Positions 13,554 to 21,179 of a stretch of DNA of 21,179 nucleotides are shown piece after piece (the first letter of the stretch is position 1; each line of letters begins with the position of its first letter). The translations under genes were made by a program, and so were the position numbers. The stretch comes from an uncultured Faecalibacterium sp. GTDB lineage: Bacteria; Bacillota; Clostridia; Oscillospirales; Ruminococcaceae. The stretch spans positions 1-21,179 of the forward strand of contig CAAHET010000155.1 of assembly GCA_900772565.1 (NCBI GenBank), in the 5' to 3' direction. The notes beneath the pieces were generated by a model that saw nothing but the letters and a program-made list of their open reading frames with translations, searched no databases and was not told the origin of the DNA.

Positions 13554-15583
13554 GTTGCGTTCTCTTTCTGTTGATTGTTTTTGGGTTTGTGGCCGGGCGC
13601 AGAGTTGGGCGCAAAGCGCGCGCCCGGGCTGGGCTGACGGCCTGCCGGGGCGGCAGCGCGGGCGTTTTTGCCGGTGCTGCGTCCCTTCTGGCTGGGGTGT
13701 ACGGTATAGGTGCCATCGTTGTGGATGGTCACCTCGGCGCTCTCTGCCCGGCGGGCGGTGCGCTGCACGGCGCGGCGGCCTGCGGCGGGCACCAGCAGGG
13801 GGATGAGGTCCTCCCGGTGGGTCAGCTGCAAGGCTTTGACCACTTTTTCGGCGTTGCGGGGCTCGTAGTATTGCAGCAGCGCACGCTGCAGCGCCTTACC
13901 CTCGGGGGTCTTTTCCACAAACACCGGCTTGAGGGTGTAGGGGTCAAGGCCGGTATAGAACATACAGGTGCTCACGGTGCCGGGGGTGGGGTAGAAGTCC
14001 TGCACCTGCTCCGGGCGCATATGGTTCTTATAAAGGTACTCGGCCAGATAGACCGCGTCCTTCAGGGTGCTGCCCGGGTGGCTGGACATGAGGTAGGGCA
14101 CCAGATACTGCTTTTTGCCCGCCTTCTTGCTCAGCTCATAGAACTTATCCTTGAACTTATTAAAGGTCTCGATGGGGGGCTTGCCCATGTAGGCAAGGGT
14201 GTTGGGGGCACAGTGCTCCGGGGCGACCTTCAGCTGGCCGGACACATGGTACTCCACCAGCTCCTTGAAGAAGGTATCGTCCGGGTCAGCCATCAGGTAG
14301 TCGAACCGGATGCCGCTGCGGATGAACACCTTTTTCACGCCCGGCAGCTCCCGCACCCGGCGCAGAATTTTAAGGTAGTCGCTGTGGTCCACGATCATGT
14401 GGGAGCAGGTAGTGGGGGCAAGGCAGTGCTTGCCGCCGGTGCACATGCCGCGCAGCATCTGCTCGCGGCAGGAGGGGAAGCGGAAGTTTGCGGTGGGGCC
14501 GCCCACATCGTGGATGTAGCCCTTGAAATCCGGCTCGTGGGTCATGCGCTCGGCTTCCTCCACGATGCTGTCGGCGCTGCGGCTGGTGACCCGCCGTCCC
14601 TGATGCAGCTGAATAGCGCAGAAGTTGCAGCCGCCGAAGCAGCCGCGGTTCTGGATGATGGAGAACTGCACCTCACGGATGGCGGGCACGCCACCCATGC
14701 TCTCGTAGATGGGGTGGTAGCGGCGGGTGTAGGGCAGGGCGTATACCTTGTCCAACTCTCCGCGCACCAGCGGCTTTGCGGGGATGTTCTGCACCAGATA
14801 CTTTTCACTCTGCTTCTGTACAATGATCTGGCCGCTGACCACGTCCTGATTATCCATCTGGATGCGGCAGGCCTTGGCGTAGGCGGTCTTATCGGCGGCT
14901 ACCTTTTTAAAACCGGCGCACTCCACATACCGCTGGGGCAGGTGGTCGAAATCGGTCAGGTAGCAGGTGCCGTTCACGTCCGTGATGCTCTCCACCGGCT
15001 CCCTGGCGGCCAGACGGCGGGAGATCTCCACGGTCTGGTGCTCGCCCATGCCAAAGCTGATGAGGTCTGCACCGGAGTCCTCCGCGATGCTGGGCAGTAC
15101 GGTGTCCAGCCAGTAATCGTAGTGGGCAAACCGGCGCAGGCTGGCTTCCAGACCGCCTAAGATCACCGGCAGGTCGGGGTAAGCCTGCTTGGCAAGCTTG
15201 GTGTACACGGTGGCGCTGCGGTCCGGGCGGGCACCGGCCTTGCCGCCGGGGGAGTATTCGTCCTCGGCGCGGGGGATCTTTGCCACGGAATAGTGGCTGA
15301 CCATGCTGTCCACGTTGCCGCCGCCGATGAAAAAGCCGTACTTGGGCTTGCCGAACCGCTTGAAGTCCTCGCAGTCGGTGTAGCGGGGCTGCGCCAGCAC
15401 GCCCACCTTGTAGCCCTCGGCTTCCAGCAGGCGGCTGATGATGGCGGTGCCAAAGCTGGGGTGGTCCACATAGGCGTCACCGCCCACCACCACAAAGTCC
15501 AGCTGCTCCCAGCCCCGGGCTTCCATGTCCGCCCGGCTGATGGGAAGAAATTCGGTGTAGATCTGGGGAGTAGAATGTTCCAT
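13526..15583 (-). CDS. YgiQ-family radical SAM protein
   Basis: 685 aa, the length of the UPF0313/YgiQ family. An N-terminal cobalamin-binding-like region (about 28-200: FVVVGGDAYVDHPSFG... ILGGLEASLRRFAHYDYW) precedes a radical SAM domain with the 4Fe-4S motif RGCFGGCNFCAI (Cys315, 319, 322). LVPYLMSSHPGSTLKDAV and VQDFYPTPGTVSTCMFYTGLDP are typical YgiQ C-terminal signatures. A basic, Ala/Pro-rich tail (about 605-685) ends the protein. No substrate is firmly established for this family. The ATG at 15583 has AAGGAG close upstream, 12 nt after the ftsK stop, so it belongs to the ftsK operon. Confidence 0.9.
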   Translation of the reverse strand: MEHSTPQIYTEFLPISRADMEARGWEQLDFVVVGGDAYVDHPSFGTAIISRLLEAEGYKVGVLAQPRYTDCEDFKRFGKPKYGFFIGGGNVDSMVSHYSVAKIPRAEDEYSPGGKAGARPDRSATVYTKLAKQAYPDLPVILGGLEASLRRFAHYDYWLDTVLPSIAEDSGADLISFGMGEHQTVEISRRLAAREPVESITDVNGTCYLTDFDHLPQRYVECAGFKKVAADKTAYAKACRIQMDNQDVVSGQIIVQKQSEKYLVQNIPAKPLVRGELDKVYALPYTRRYHPIYESMGGVPAIREVQFSIIQNRGCFGGCNFCAIQLHQGRRVTSRSADSIVEEAERMTHEPDFKGYIHDVGGPTANFRFPSCREQMLRGMCTGGKHCLAPTTCSHMIVDHSDYLKILRRVRELPGVKKVFIRSGIRFDYLMADPDDTFFKELVEYHVSGQLKVAPEHCAPNTLAYMGKPPIETFNKFKDKFYELSKKAGKKQYLVPYLMSSHPGSTLKDAVYLAEYLYKNHMRPEQVQDFYPTPGTVSTCMFYTGLDPYTLKPVFVEKTPEGKALQRALLQYYEPRNAEKVVKALQLTHREDLIPLLVPAAGRRAVQRTARRAESAEVTIHNDGTYTVHPSQKGRSTGKNARAAAPAGRQPSPGARFAPNSAPGHKPKNNQQKENATWKTGKKKK

Positions 15584-15595
15584 AATGCTCCTTTA

Positions 15596-18460
15596 TTATT
15601 CCTCCGGTTGGTTCATCTGCATTTCCAGCCACTGCTGGCGGCTGATGAGCACGGCGCGGGGCTTTGCGCCCTCGTAGGGGCCGATGATGCTCTTTTGCTC
15701 CATCTCGTCCATGATGCGGGCGGCGCGGGCGTAGCCCAGCTTGCAGCGGCGCTGCAGCAGGCTGGTGGAGGCCTGACCGGCGTCGATGACCACATCCACG
15801 GCCTGCTTGAACATGGGGTCGGAGCCTGCGTCCTCCTCGGCGTCGGCACCGCCGCCGCCCTTTTTGCCGTCCTGAATGGCGTGCTTTTCCATGGCCTCAA
15901 TCATGGCCTCGTCGTACTGCACGGTGGCACTGGACTTGATAAAGTCCAGCACACGGCTGATCTCTTCATCCCGCACAAAGGTGCCCTGGATACGGGTGGG
16001 CTTGGGTGCGCCCACGGGCATAAAGAGCATATCGCCCTGACCCAGCAGCTTTTCTGCACCGGCACCGTCCAGAATGGTGCGGCTGTCCACTTGACTGGAC
16101 ACCGCAAAGGCAATGCGGCTGGGGATGTTGGCTTTGATCAGGCCGGTGATCACGTCCACGCTGGGGCGCTGGGTGGCAACGATCAGGTGCATACCGGCGG
16201 CACGGGCTTTCTGAGCGATGCGGCAGATGGAATCTTCCACGTCCTTGCCCACCACCATCATCAGATCGGCCAGCTCGTCGATGATAATGGCGATGTAGGG
16301 CATCTTTTCCAGCTCCGGCTGCTCGGCAGCCAGCTTGTTGAAGGACTTGATGTCGCGCACGTTGTTCTCCGCAAACAGGTGGTAGCGGCGCTCCATCTCC
16401 TGCACCGCGCTGCCCAGTGCACCGGCGGCCTTGCGGGGCTCGGTGACAACGGGCATCAGCAGGTGGGGGATGCCGTTATACTCGGCAAGTTCCACCACCT
16501 TGGGGTCGATGAGCAGCAGCTTGACGTCCTCCGGGCTGGAGCGGAACAGCAGGCTCATAATGATACTGTTCACGCACACGGATTTACCGCTGCCGGTGCT
16601 GCCCGCGATGAGTAGGTGGGGCATTTTGCACAGGTCGGTCACCTGCGCTACACCGGCAATATCCTTGCCAAGGGCGATGCCCAGCGGCGAGGTCATGCGC
16701 AGAAAACTCTGGCTCTCAAAGATGCTGCGGATGGAAACGGCGGTCTTTTTGTGATTGGGCACCTCGATGCCCACGGCGGGTTTGCCGGGGATGGGGGCTT
16801 CCATACGCACGTCTGCCACCGCGAGGTTCAGGGCGATATCGTCTGCCAGCGAGGTGATGCGGCTGATCTTCACGCCCGCCATGGGTTGTAATTCGTACCG
16901 GGTAACGGAGGGTCCGCGGGAGATATCCAGCACCCGGGTGCGCACGCCGAAGCTTTCCAGCGTGTCCACCAGCTTCTGGGCGTTGGCCTTCAGTTCCTCC
17001 TGTGCACCGGGGTCGCTTTCCTCCTGCGTTTTTTCAAACAACTCGATGGGCGGGTACTGGTACTCGTAGCTGTCCACCGGCTCGGTCTCCTCGGCGGGGG
17101 CGGTAGCGGCTGCCTGCTCGGAGACGGCGGGCTTTTCCATGGCCGCTGCCACCAGCGAGTTGATGTCCTTTTCCTCCACTGGCTCGGCGGTGATGCTGAT
17201 CCAGCCGTCCTCGTCCGGTGCAGAGCGGAACGCCACAGCGTTCTCGGCGCTCACCCGGGGCACGGCGGGCTGGATGGGCGCAGCTTCCGGCGGCATCTGC
17301 GGGTGCACCACCGACGCTGTCGGCTGGACGATGGGAGCATCAAAAACAGGGGCAGGGGAAGGTTCTTCCGGCTGCGGGGCGTCCTTGGCAAAGAAATCTG
17401 CCGCAGCGGTGACCACCGGGTCTGCCACGATGGGCGGCGGCGTGGGCTTGGGCGCAGGGCGCAGCGGGTCCTGCCCGAAGGTGCCGCCCGGCCCGACGAT
17501 CAGCGGCTCAATGGGCTCGCTGCCGCCCTCGGAAAGGGCGGTGTGGTCGGGGCCAAGGTCTACGTCAAAGGCAGCGCGGGGACGCGCAACACTGACCCGC
17601 ACCGGGGTGATAGACGGCGCAGTGGGTGCAGGCTCCGGCTGAGCAGGGGCGGCGGGTGCGGCTTCGGGGTCTGCTGCGTCTGCTTCCATCTCCTGCGTTA
17701 CCTTGTGCCCCCAGCGCAGCACGCCGGACATCCAGTCCGGTACACCCAGATGCAGCCCGGCGGGCTCGTCCTCCTCGTCCAGCGGCTCGTCCTCGGCTTC
17801 GTCGTATTCCTCGTCAATCTCCCGCTCGGCCTGCCGGATGGCGGCGCGCTCGGCGCGGCGGGCAGCGCTCTGCTCTGCAAAGGCAGAGCCGCGGGCGCGG
17901 ATGCCGCCGGTGACAGCGCACAGCCAGACCCAGACCTCGGCGGGGGTGATGTCAAAAATATACAGGTTGCCGCACAGCAACAGCACGATCATAATGAGGT
18001 TTGCCGCCGGGCGTCCGCACAGCAAAAGCAGCACGCCGCCCAGTACAAAGCCCATTGCGCCGCCGGAAAACCATGCGTTGACGCCATTGGCGTAGCAGGC
18101 GGAAAGCATTTGCAGCGCCGACAGCCCCTGCGGCTGGATATCGGAAAACACGATGACCGTGCCGCAGACAAAGACAAGCCCCAGCACCAGCTTGAGGATG
18201 CGGGACAGCAGCTCCTCGCCCCGGGTGTACAAAACGGCCAGACAGCACACGGCTGCACCCAGCACAAAGCTGCCGCAGCCGAACAGCCCGAACAGCACAT
18301 CATGAAGCACCCGCCATGCGGAATCGCCCTGCACGAAGGCCAGCACCATCAGAAGCAGGCCGCCGAACAGGGTGCCAAGCCCTGCCGGGAGCCGCTGTTC
18401 TGCCTTTTTGCGGCGGGCAGCAGTACGCCGTTTCGTTGATTTTCGTTTTTTCGTTGCCAT
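15596..18460 (-). CDS. ftsK: FtsK/SpoIIIE-family DNA translocase
   Basis: 954 aa. Membrane-anchored ATPase that pumps chromosomal DNA through the closing septum (in spore formers, into the forespore). A basic N-terminus is followed by four or five transmembrane segments between residues 27 and 169, then a long acidic and Pro/Ala-rich linker (about 200-500). The alpha/beta motor comes next with Walker A GSTGSGKS (Lys626) and Walker B IIIDELAD (Asp728, Glu729), also ATQRPSVDVITGLIKANIPSR. The C-terminal gamma winged helix (about 883-945: QASTSLLQRRCKLGYARAARIMDEME) reads the chromosome's orientation sequences. Start ATG 18460: the frame extends to a TTG at 18493 but the basic MATKKRK start fits the family. 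First gene of an operon with ygiQ and the lipoprotein gene. SpoIIIE versus FtsK naming is uncertain. Confidence 0.95.
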   Translation of the reverse strand: MATKKRKSTKRRTAARRKKAEQRLPAGLGTLFGGLLLMVLAFVQGDSAWRVLHDVLFGLFGCGSFVLGAAVCCLAVLYTRGEELLSRILKLVLGLVFVCGTVIVFSDIQPQGLSALQMLSACYANGVNAWFSGGAMGFVLGGVLLLLCGRPAANLIMIVLLLCGNLYIFDITPAEVWVWLCAVTGGIRARGSAFAEQSAARRAERAAIRQAEREIDEEYDEAEDEPLDEEDEPAGLHLGVPDWMSGVLRWGHKVTQEMEADAADPEAAPAAPAQPEPAPTAPSITPVRVSVARPRAAFDVDLGPDHTALSEGGSEPIEPLIVGPGGTFGQDPLRPAPKPTPPPIVADPVVTAAADFFAKDAPQPEEPSPAPVFDAPIVQPTASVVHPQMPPEAAPIQPAVPRVSAENAVAFRSAPDEDGWISITAEPVEEKDINSLVAAAMEKPAVSEQAAATAPAEETEPVDSYEYQYPPIELFEKTQEESDPGAQEELKANAQKLVDTLESFGVRTRVLDISRGPSVTRYELQPMAGVKISRITSLADDIALNLAVADVRMEAPIPGKPAVGIEVPNHKKTAVSIRSIFESQSFLRMTSPLGIALGKDIAGVAQVTDLCKMPHLLIAGSTGSGKSVCVNSIIMSLLFRSSPEDVKLLLIDPKVVELAEYNGIPHLLMPVVTEPRKAAGALGSAVQEMERRYHLFAENNVRDIKSFNKLAAEQPELEKMPYIAIIIDELADLMMVVGKDVEDSICRIAQKARAAGMHLIVATQRPSVDVITGLIKANIPSRIAFAVSSQVDSRTILDGAGAEKLLGQGDMLFMPVGAPKPTRIQGTFVRDEEISRVLDFIKSSATVQYDEAMIEAMEKHAIQDGKKGGGGADAEEDAGSDPMFKQAVDVVIDAGQASTSLLQRRCKLGYARAARIMDEMEQKSIIGPYEGAKPRAVLISRQQWLEMQMNQPEE

Positions 18461-18507
18461 TCTACTCTGTTCCCCAACTTCCCATAGACACAATAATTGA
18501 TTCTACT

Positions 18508-18536
18508 ATTGTACCACGCAAGGGCAAAAATGGCAA
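18508..18536 (-). promoter_or_regulatory. Promoter of the ftsK operon
   Basis: -35 TTGCCA (18531-18536), 17-nt spacer, -10 TACAAT (18508-18513) preceded by TGG (extended -10). Confidence 0.75.
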
Positions 18537-18567
18537 ACCATAATGTTGTTTTTGTTGGAAGAATAAA

Positions 18568-18731
18568 ACTCCCCCAGTCTGCTCCCGCTGGTCGCAGCCA
18601 GCCCCCTCTGGGATGGGGCCTTTGGCATGACGGTACAGTTTCCGGTTAAAGTGCAAAGTTGGCGGCTGCGCCAGAGGCTCCCTCTCCGAGGGAGCTGGCA
18701 AAACCGTCAGGTTTTGACTGAGGGAGTTCGT
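18568..18731. repeat. Dispersed foldback repeat, copy 2
   Basis: In opposite orientation to the copies at 5985-6309. Its reverse complement matches 6039-6137 over about 100 nt with scattered differences, including an exact 17-nt block (18612-18628). Internal hairpins are CTCCCTC/GAGGGAG (18678-18694) and CAAAACC/GGTTTTG (18699-18716). It fills the gap between ftsK and tepA; I see no gene in this stretch. Confidence 0.75.
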
Positions 18732-18747
18732 CCCAAACCCATCCCGT

Positions 18748-18789
18748 GAAAAGGCAGTTCCGAAACGCCCGCAGGCGTTTCGGAACTGC
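18748..18789 (-). terminator. Terminator of tepA
   Basis: Perfect 16-bp stem GCAGTTCCGAAACGCC (18754-18769) with GGCGTTTCGGAACTGC (18774-18789) and a 4-nt loop, followed by CTTTTC on the minus strand. Strong hairpin, weak T-tract. It lies about 85 nt past the tepA stop. Confidence 0.7.
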
Positions 18790-18875
18790 AAATAAAAAAT
18801 AATTTTCCGCTGAATATGCGCAAAGCAACGCGGAGCGCAGTTCAAATCGTCCAGCTTGGGCGAAGCTGCAAAGCT

Positions 18876-19559
18876 TCACCCCTGCTCAATTTCCTTATAC
18901 AGCCACGCCAGCGCGTCCGAAAGACCGCCCAGCTCGTCGATGAGCTTTTCCTTTACGGCGCGGCGTCCGTCCAGCACCGTGCCCATGTCCATGACCAGCT
19001 CCCCGGTGTGGAGCATCAGCTGGGTGTAGCGCTTTTCCGGCATGCCGCTGTGGGCGGCTACAAAGCCGGTGATGCGCTGCTGCATCTGCTCAAAGCAGTG
19101 CATGGTCTGCGGGACGCCCAAGATCAGCCCGGAGTGCCGCACCGGATGCACCGTCATGGTGGCGGTGGGCACGATAAAGCTGTGCCGTGCGCTGACCGCC
19201 AGTGGGATGCCGATGGAGTGCCCGCCGCCCAGCACCAGCGTGGCGCTGGGCTTGGAGATGCTGGCGATCAGCTCTGCCAGCGCAAGGCCGGTCTCTACAT
19301 CGCCGCCCACCGTGTTCAGCAGCACCAGCAGCCCCTCGATGCGGGGGTCCTCCTGCACCGCCACCAGCTGGGGGATGACGTGCTCGTACTTGGTGGTCTT
19401 TTGCCCCTGCGGCGCTTCAGTGTGCCCTTCGATCTGGCCGATGACGGTCAGGCAGTGGATGACATGACCGCCCCGGGTCAGGGTGACCGTGCCCAGATCC
19501 TCGATGTCCTCTTTTTCCATCCGGTGCTGCTCTGCGGGGGTGTCTTTTGCCGTATCCAT
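18876..19559 (-). CDS. tepA: TepA-like ClpP/SppA-family serine protease
   Basis: 227 aa with the ClpP/crotonase fold. Key parts: NTVGGDVETGLALAELI (82-98), nucleophile Ser115 in GGGHSIGIPLA, and His138 in TMTVHPVRHSG, with the Ser-His spacing (23) close to ClpP (25). It lacks a transmembrane segment and is nearest to Bacillus TepA (translocation-enhancing protein), a cytosolic ClpP-like peptidase linked to protein export. In Bacillus subtilis tepA lies just upstream of spoIIIE, the same arrangement as here, which supports the assignment. The ATG has GGAAGGAGAA upstream. The long N-terminal extension (1-25) is acidic. It is divergent from rex; I could not find a convincing promoter for it. Confidence 0.85.
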   Translation of the reverse strand: MDTAKDTPAEQHRMEKEDIEDLGTVTLTRGGHVIHCLTVIGQIEGHTEAPQGQKTTKYEHVIPQLVAVQEDPRIEGLLVLLNTVGGDVETGLALAELIASISKPSATLVLGGGHSIGIPLAVSARHSFIVPTATMTVHPVRHSGLILGVPQTMHCFEQMQQRITGFVAAHSGMPEKRYTQLMLHTGELVMDMGTVLDGRRAVKEKLIDELGGLSDALAWLYKEIEQG

Positions 19560-19682
19560 GCGCGTTTCTCCTTCCGTAGCGGGGTCTTTGTGGGGTCAGT
19601 ATCCCCCGTCTGCCGGGGAACTATGCAGGAGAAAAGAAACAAAAAACTTTGTGAATTTTTTGCTTTTTTTATAAATAGGTAT

Positions 19683-19710
19683 TTGACATTTGCCTATCAT
19701 GCTGTATACT
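19683..19710 (+). promoter_or_regulatory. Promoter of rex-tdk
   Basis: Consensus -35 TTGACA (19683-19688), 16-nt spacer, -10 TATACT (19705-19710). Leader of about 100 nt. A complete Rex operator is not visible near it; only a half-site-like TTGTGAA at 19649-19655. Confidence 0.85.
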
Positions 19711-19815
19711 TTAAATAATATTACAGGATAAAACGGAACATCTCTCTGCGCGCAAAGAAGCCCCTTGCATGGCGGCAGAAGCTGCAGCGCGTTGGGCAGA
19801 AAGGAGAATTTTCCT

Positions 19816-20457
19816 ATGAACACCCCCCAGAAAGCATCGATCCCTGTGATCAAGCGTCTCCCCAAATATTACCGGTATCTGCGCTCCTTGCAGGCCGACG
19901 GCATTACCAGTATCTCCTCCCGGGAGCTGGCCTCTCAGATGGGCACCACCGCCTCACAGGTGCGGCAGGACTTCAATTGCATCGGTGACGTGAACGGTCG
20001 GCAGGGCATCGGCTACTCGGTGGAGAATCTGCTTTCCATTCTGGAAAGCCTGCTGTTCGGCAACGGCGACCGTCTGCCTACCATCCTGATCGGCTGCGGC
20101 CGTCTGGGCAAGGCTGTGAGCCGCTTTATCACCACCGATACCAACGGTTACAAGCTGATCGCGGCCTTTGACGTGGCCGAAAACGAGGTGGGCAAGGAGA
20201 TCAGCGGCATCCGCATCCGGCATATTGACGAGCTGGAGGCTTTCTGCGAGGAAAACAAGCCCAAGGTGGCGGTGCTCTGCGTCCCCCGCGAGGGTGCACG
20301 GCAGGTCAGCGGACGGCTGGTGGATCTGGGCATCGAGGGCTTCTGGAACTTCTCCCACTATGACCTGTCGGTGCCATACCCCAATGTGGTGGTGGAAAAC
20401 GTCCATCTGGGCGACAGCCTGATGAGCTTGGGCTACCGTCTGCGCAATCAGGAGTGA
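19816..20457 (+). CDS. rex: Redox-sensing transcriptional repressor Rex
   Basis: 213 aa, the usual Rex length. Senses the NADH/NAD+ ratio and represses fermentation and redox genes when NADH is low. The N-terminal winged helix (about 8-75) has LPKYYRYLRSL, SSRELASQMGTTASQVRQDF and RQGIGYSVENLL. The Rossmann domain starts with G93-C-G-R-L-G98 and has Asp119 (AAFDV), which binds the NADH ribose. A C-terminal swapped helix follows (LGDSLMSLGYRLRNQE). The ATG at 19816 has AAGGAGAA 8 nt upstream; an earlier in-frame ATG at 19765 has no binding site and adds non-family residues. tdk starts 4 nt after its stop, so the two are cotranscribed. Confidence 0.95.
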   Translation: MNTPQKASIPVIKRLPKYYRYLRSLQADGITSISSRELASQMGTTASQVRQDFNCIGDVNGRQGIGYSVENLLSILESLLFGNGDRLPTILIGCGRLGKAVSRFITTDTNGYKLIAAFDVAENEVGKEISGIRIRHIDELEAFCEENKPKVAVLCVPREGARQVSGRLVDLGIEGFWNFSHYDLSVPYPNVVVENVHLGDSLMSLGYRLRNQE

Positions 20458-20461
20458 CGGC

Positions 20462-21067
20462 ATGGCAAAATTGTATTTCCGCTACGGTGCCATGAACAGC
20501 GGCAAGAGCACGGCGCTGATGCAGGTGGCACACAACTACGAAGAGCAGGGCATGAAGGTGCTTATTTTGAAGCCGCAGGTGGATACCAAGGGCGGCGGGG
20601 AGCTGGTGAGCCGTCTGGGCGTGCGCCGCAAAGCAGACCTGCTGATCCCGCCGGAGCTGGACGTATTCGAAGCCGTGAAGGCGGCAAACACTGCCTCCGG
20701 GCCGCTGGCCTGTGTGCTGTGCGACGAGAGCCAGTTCTTCACCCCAGAGCAGGCCGAGCAGCTGTTTATGATCACGGTAGACCTGAACATCCCGGTGATC
20801 TGCTACGGTCTGCGGGCAGATTTTTCCCTCAAGGGCTTCCCGGGCTCTACCCGTCTGCTGGAGCTGGCGCACACCATCGAAGAGATGAAAACCATCTGCA
20901 CCTGCGGGCGCAAAGCTATCTGCAACTGCCGCAAGGTGAACGGACAGTTCGTCTTTGAGGGTGAGCAGGTAGCTATCGACCTTGAAAACGATGTGCAGTA
21001 CGTCAGCATGTGCCCCCAGTGCTACTTTAAGGCACGGCGGGCGTTCTACGCTGCAAAGAAAAACTGA
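20462..21067 (+). CDS. tdk: Thymidine kinase (type II)
   Basis: 201 aa. Phosphorylates thymidine with ATP in the salvage pathway. Walker A G9-AMNSGKST17, the catalytic base Glu89 in the CDESQFF motif, the GLRADFSLKGFPGS lasso region, and structural zinc cysteines (C146/C148 and C184/C187, with an extra pair C154/C156) are all visible. The start ATG is 4 nt after rex; its ribosome-binding site AGGAG is inside the rex 3' end, so translation is probably coupled. Pairing with rex suggests shared transcription, not a shared pathway. A terminator follows at 21088. Confidence 0.95.
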   Translation: MAKLYFRYGAMNSGKSTALMQVAHNYEEQGMKVLILKPQVDTKGGGELVSRLGVRRKADLLIPPELDVFEAVKAANTASGPLACVLCDESQFFTPEQAEQLFMITVDLNIPVICYGLRADFSLKGFPGSTRLLELAHTIEEMKTICTCGRKAICNCRKVNGQFVFEGEQVAIDLENDVQYVSMCPQCYFKARRAFYAAKKN

Positions 21068-21087
21068 GATACTTTTATATTGTATAC

Positions 21088-21124
21088 AAGCCGCTGCACC
21101 GTGCCGGGTGCGGCGGCTTTTTTG
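21088..21124 (+). terminator. Terminator of rex-tdk
   Basis: AAGCCGC-T-GCACC pairs with GGTGC-G-GCGGCTT around GTGCCG, followed by TTTTTT. It lies 20 nt after the tdk stop. Confidence 0.9.
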
Positions 21125-21135
21125 CGCGGAATGAA

Positions 21136-21179
21136 CCCTCTCAGGCGCTCCCGCGCCAGCTCCCCCGAAGGGGGAGCCA
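21136..21179. repeat. Dispersed foldback repeat, partial copy at the window edge
   Basis: CCCTCTCAGGCGCT (21136-21149) is the exact inverse of 6296-6309, then AGCTCCCCC-GA-AGGGGGAGC forms a palindrome like those in the other copies. It is cut by the window end. Confidence 0.65.

Noticed and set aside
13481..16615. Long plus-strand open frames (559 and 440 codons) opposite ygiQ and ftsK
   Set aside because: Mirror frames of conserved minus-strand genes; no RBS, promoter or domain.
19649..19666. Rex operator before rex (TTGTGAATTTTTTGC...)
   Set aside because: Only one half-site matches the expected TTGTGAA...TTCACAA; the right half does not.

Overview
The window looks like chromosome of a G+C-rich Clostridia member of the Oscillospiraceae. 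Faecalibacterium or a close relative is my best guess, from the high G+C, the Firmicutes gene set (CarD-like factor, Rex, TepA next to FtsK/SpoIIIE, split MetH) and dispersed intergenic foldback repeats of a kind I associate with that group. The genus is inference from composition and gene content, not a database match.

Left edge (1-3410): the 3' end of a tRNA (probably Leu) and a terminator; then, on the minus strand, a promoter, a hairpin leader holding a 15-codon ORF, and a start codon that runs into a stop and the C-terminal remnant of a cytidylate kinase-like gene. A CarD-like regulator follows on the plus strand, then a MarR repressor and a MATE efflux pump. Two copies of a GGTAG-N4-CTACC palindrome lie upstream of these two genes.

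Metabolic blocks (3411-12310): serC-serA (serine synthesis, minus); a repeat-filled gap; an orphan BlaI/CopY-type regulator; a citrate synthase gene with a winged-helix regulator in the same operon; a gap encoding a likely structured minus-strand RNA of about 275 nt whose terminator loop is CCUCC-rich; and a minus operon with a separate B12 methionine-synthase activation protein followed by a MetH that lacks that domain.

Cell-biology block (12404-19560, minus): ftsK/spoIIIE, a YgiQ-type radical SAM gene and a ComEC-like metallo-beta-lactamase lipoprotein form one tight operon with a terminator. Upstream of it are a second repeat cluster and a TepA/ClpP-like serine protease gene.

Right edge (19560-21179, plus): a consensus promoter drives rex and tdk, closed by a strong terminator; the window ends inside another repeat. 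Most promoters and terminators below are read directly from -35/-10 spacing or hairpin plus T-tract. The observations most worth following are the RNA at 8802-9076, the leader attenuator at 280-405 and the MarR/MATE operator pair.
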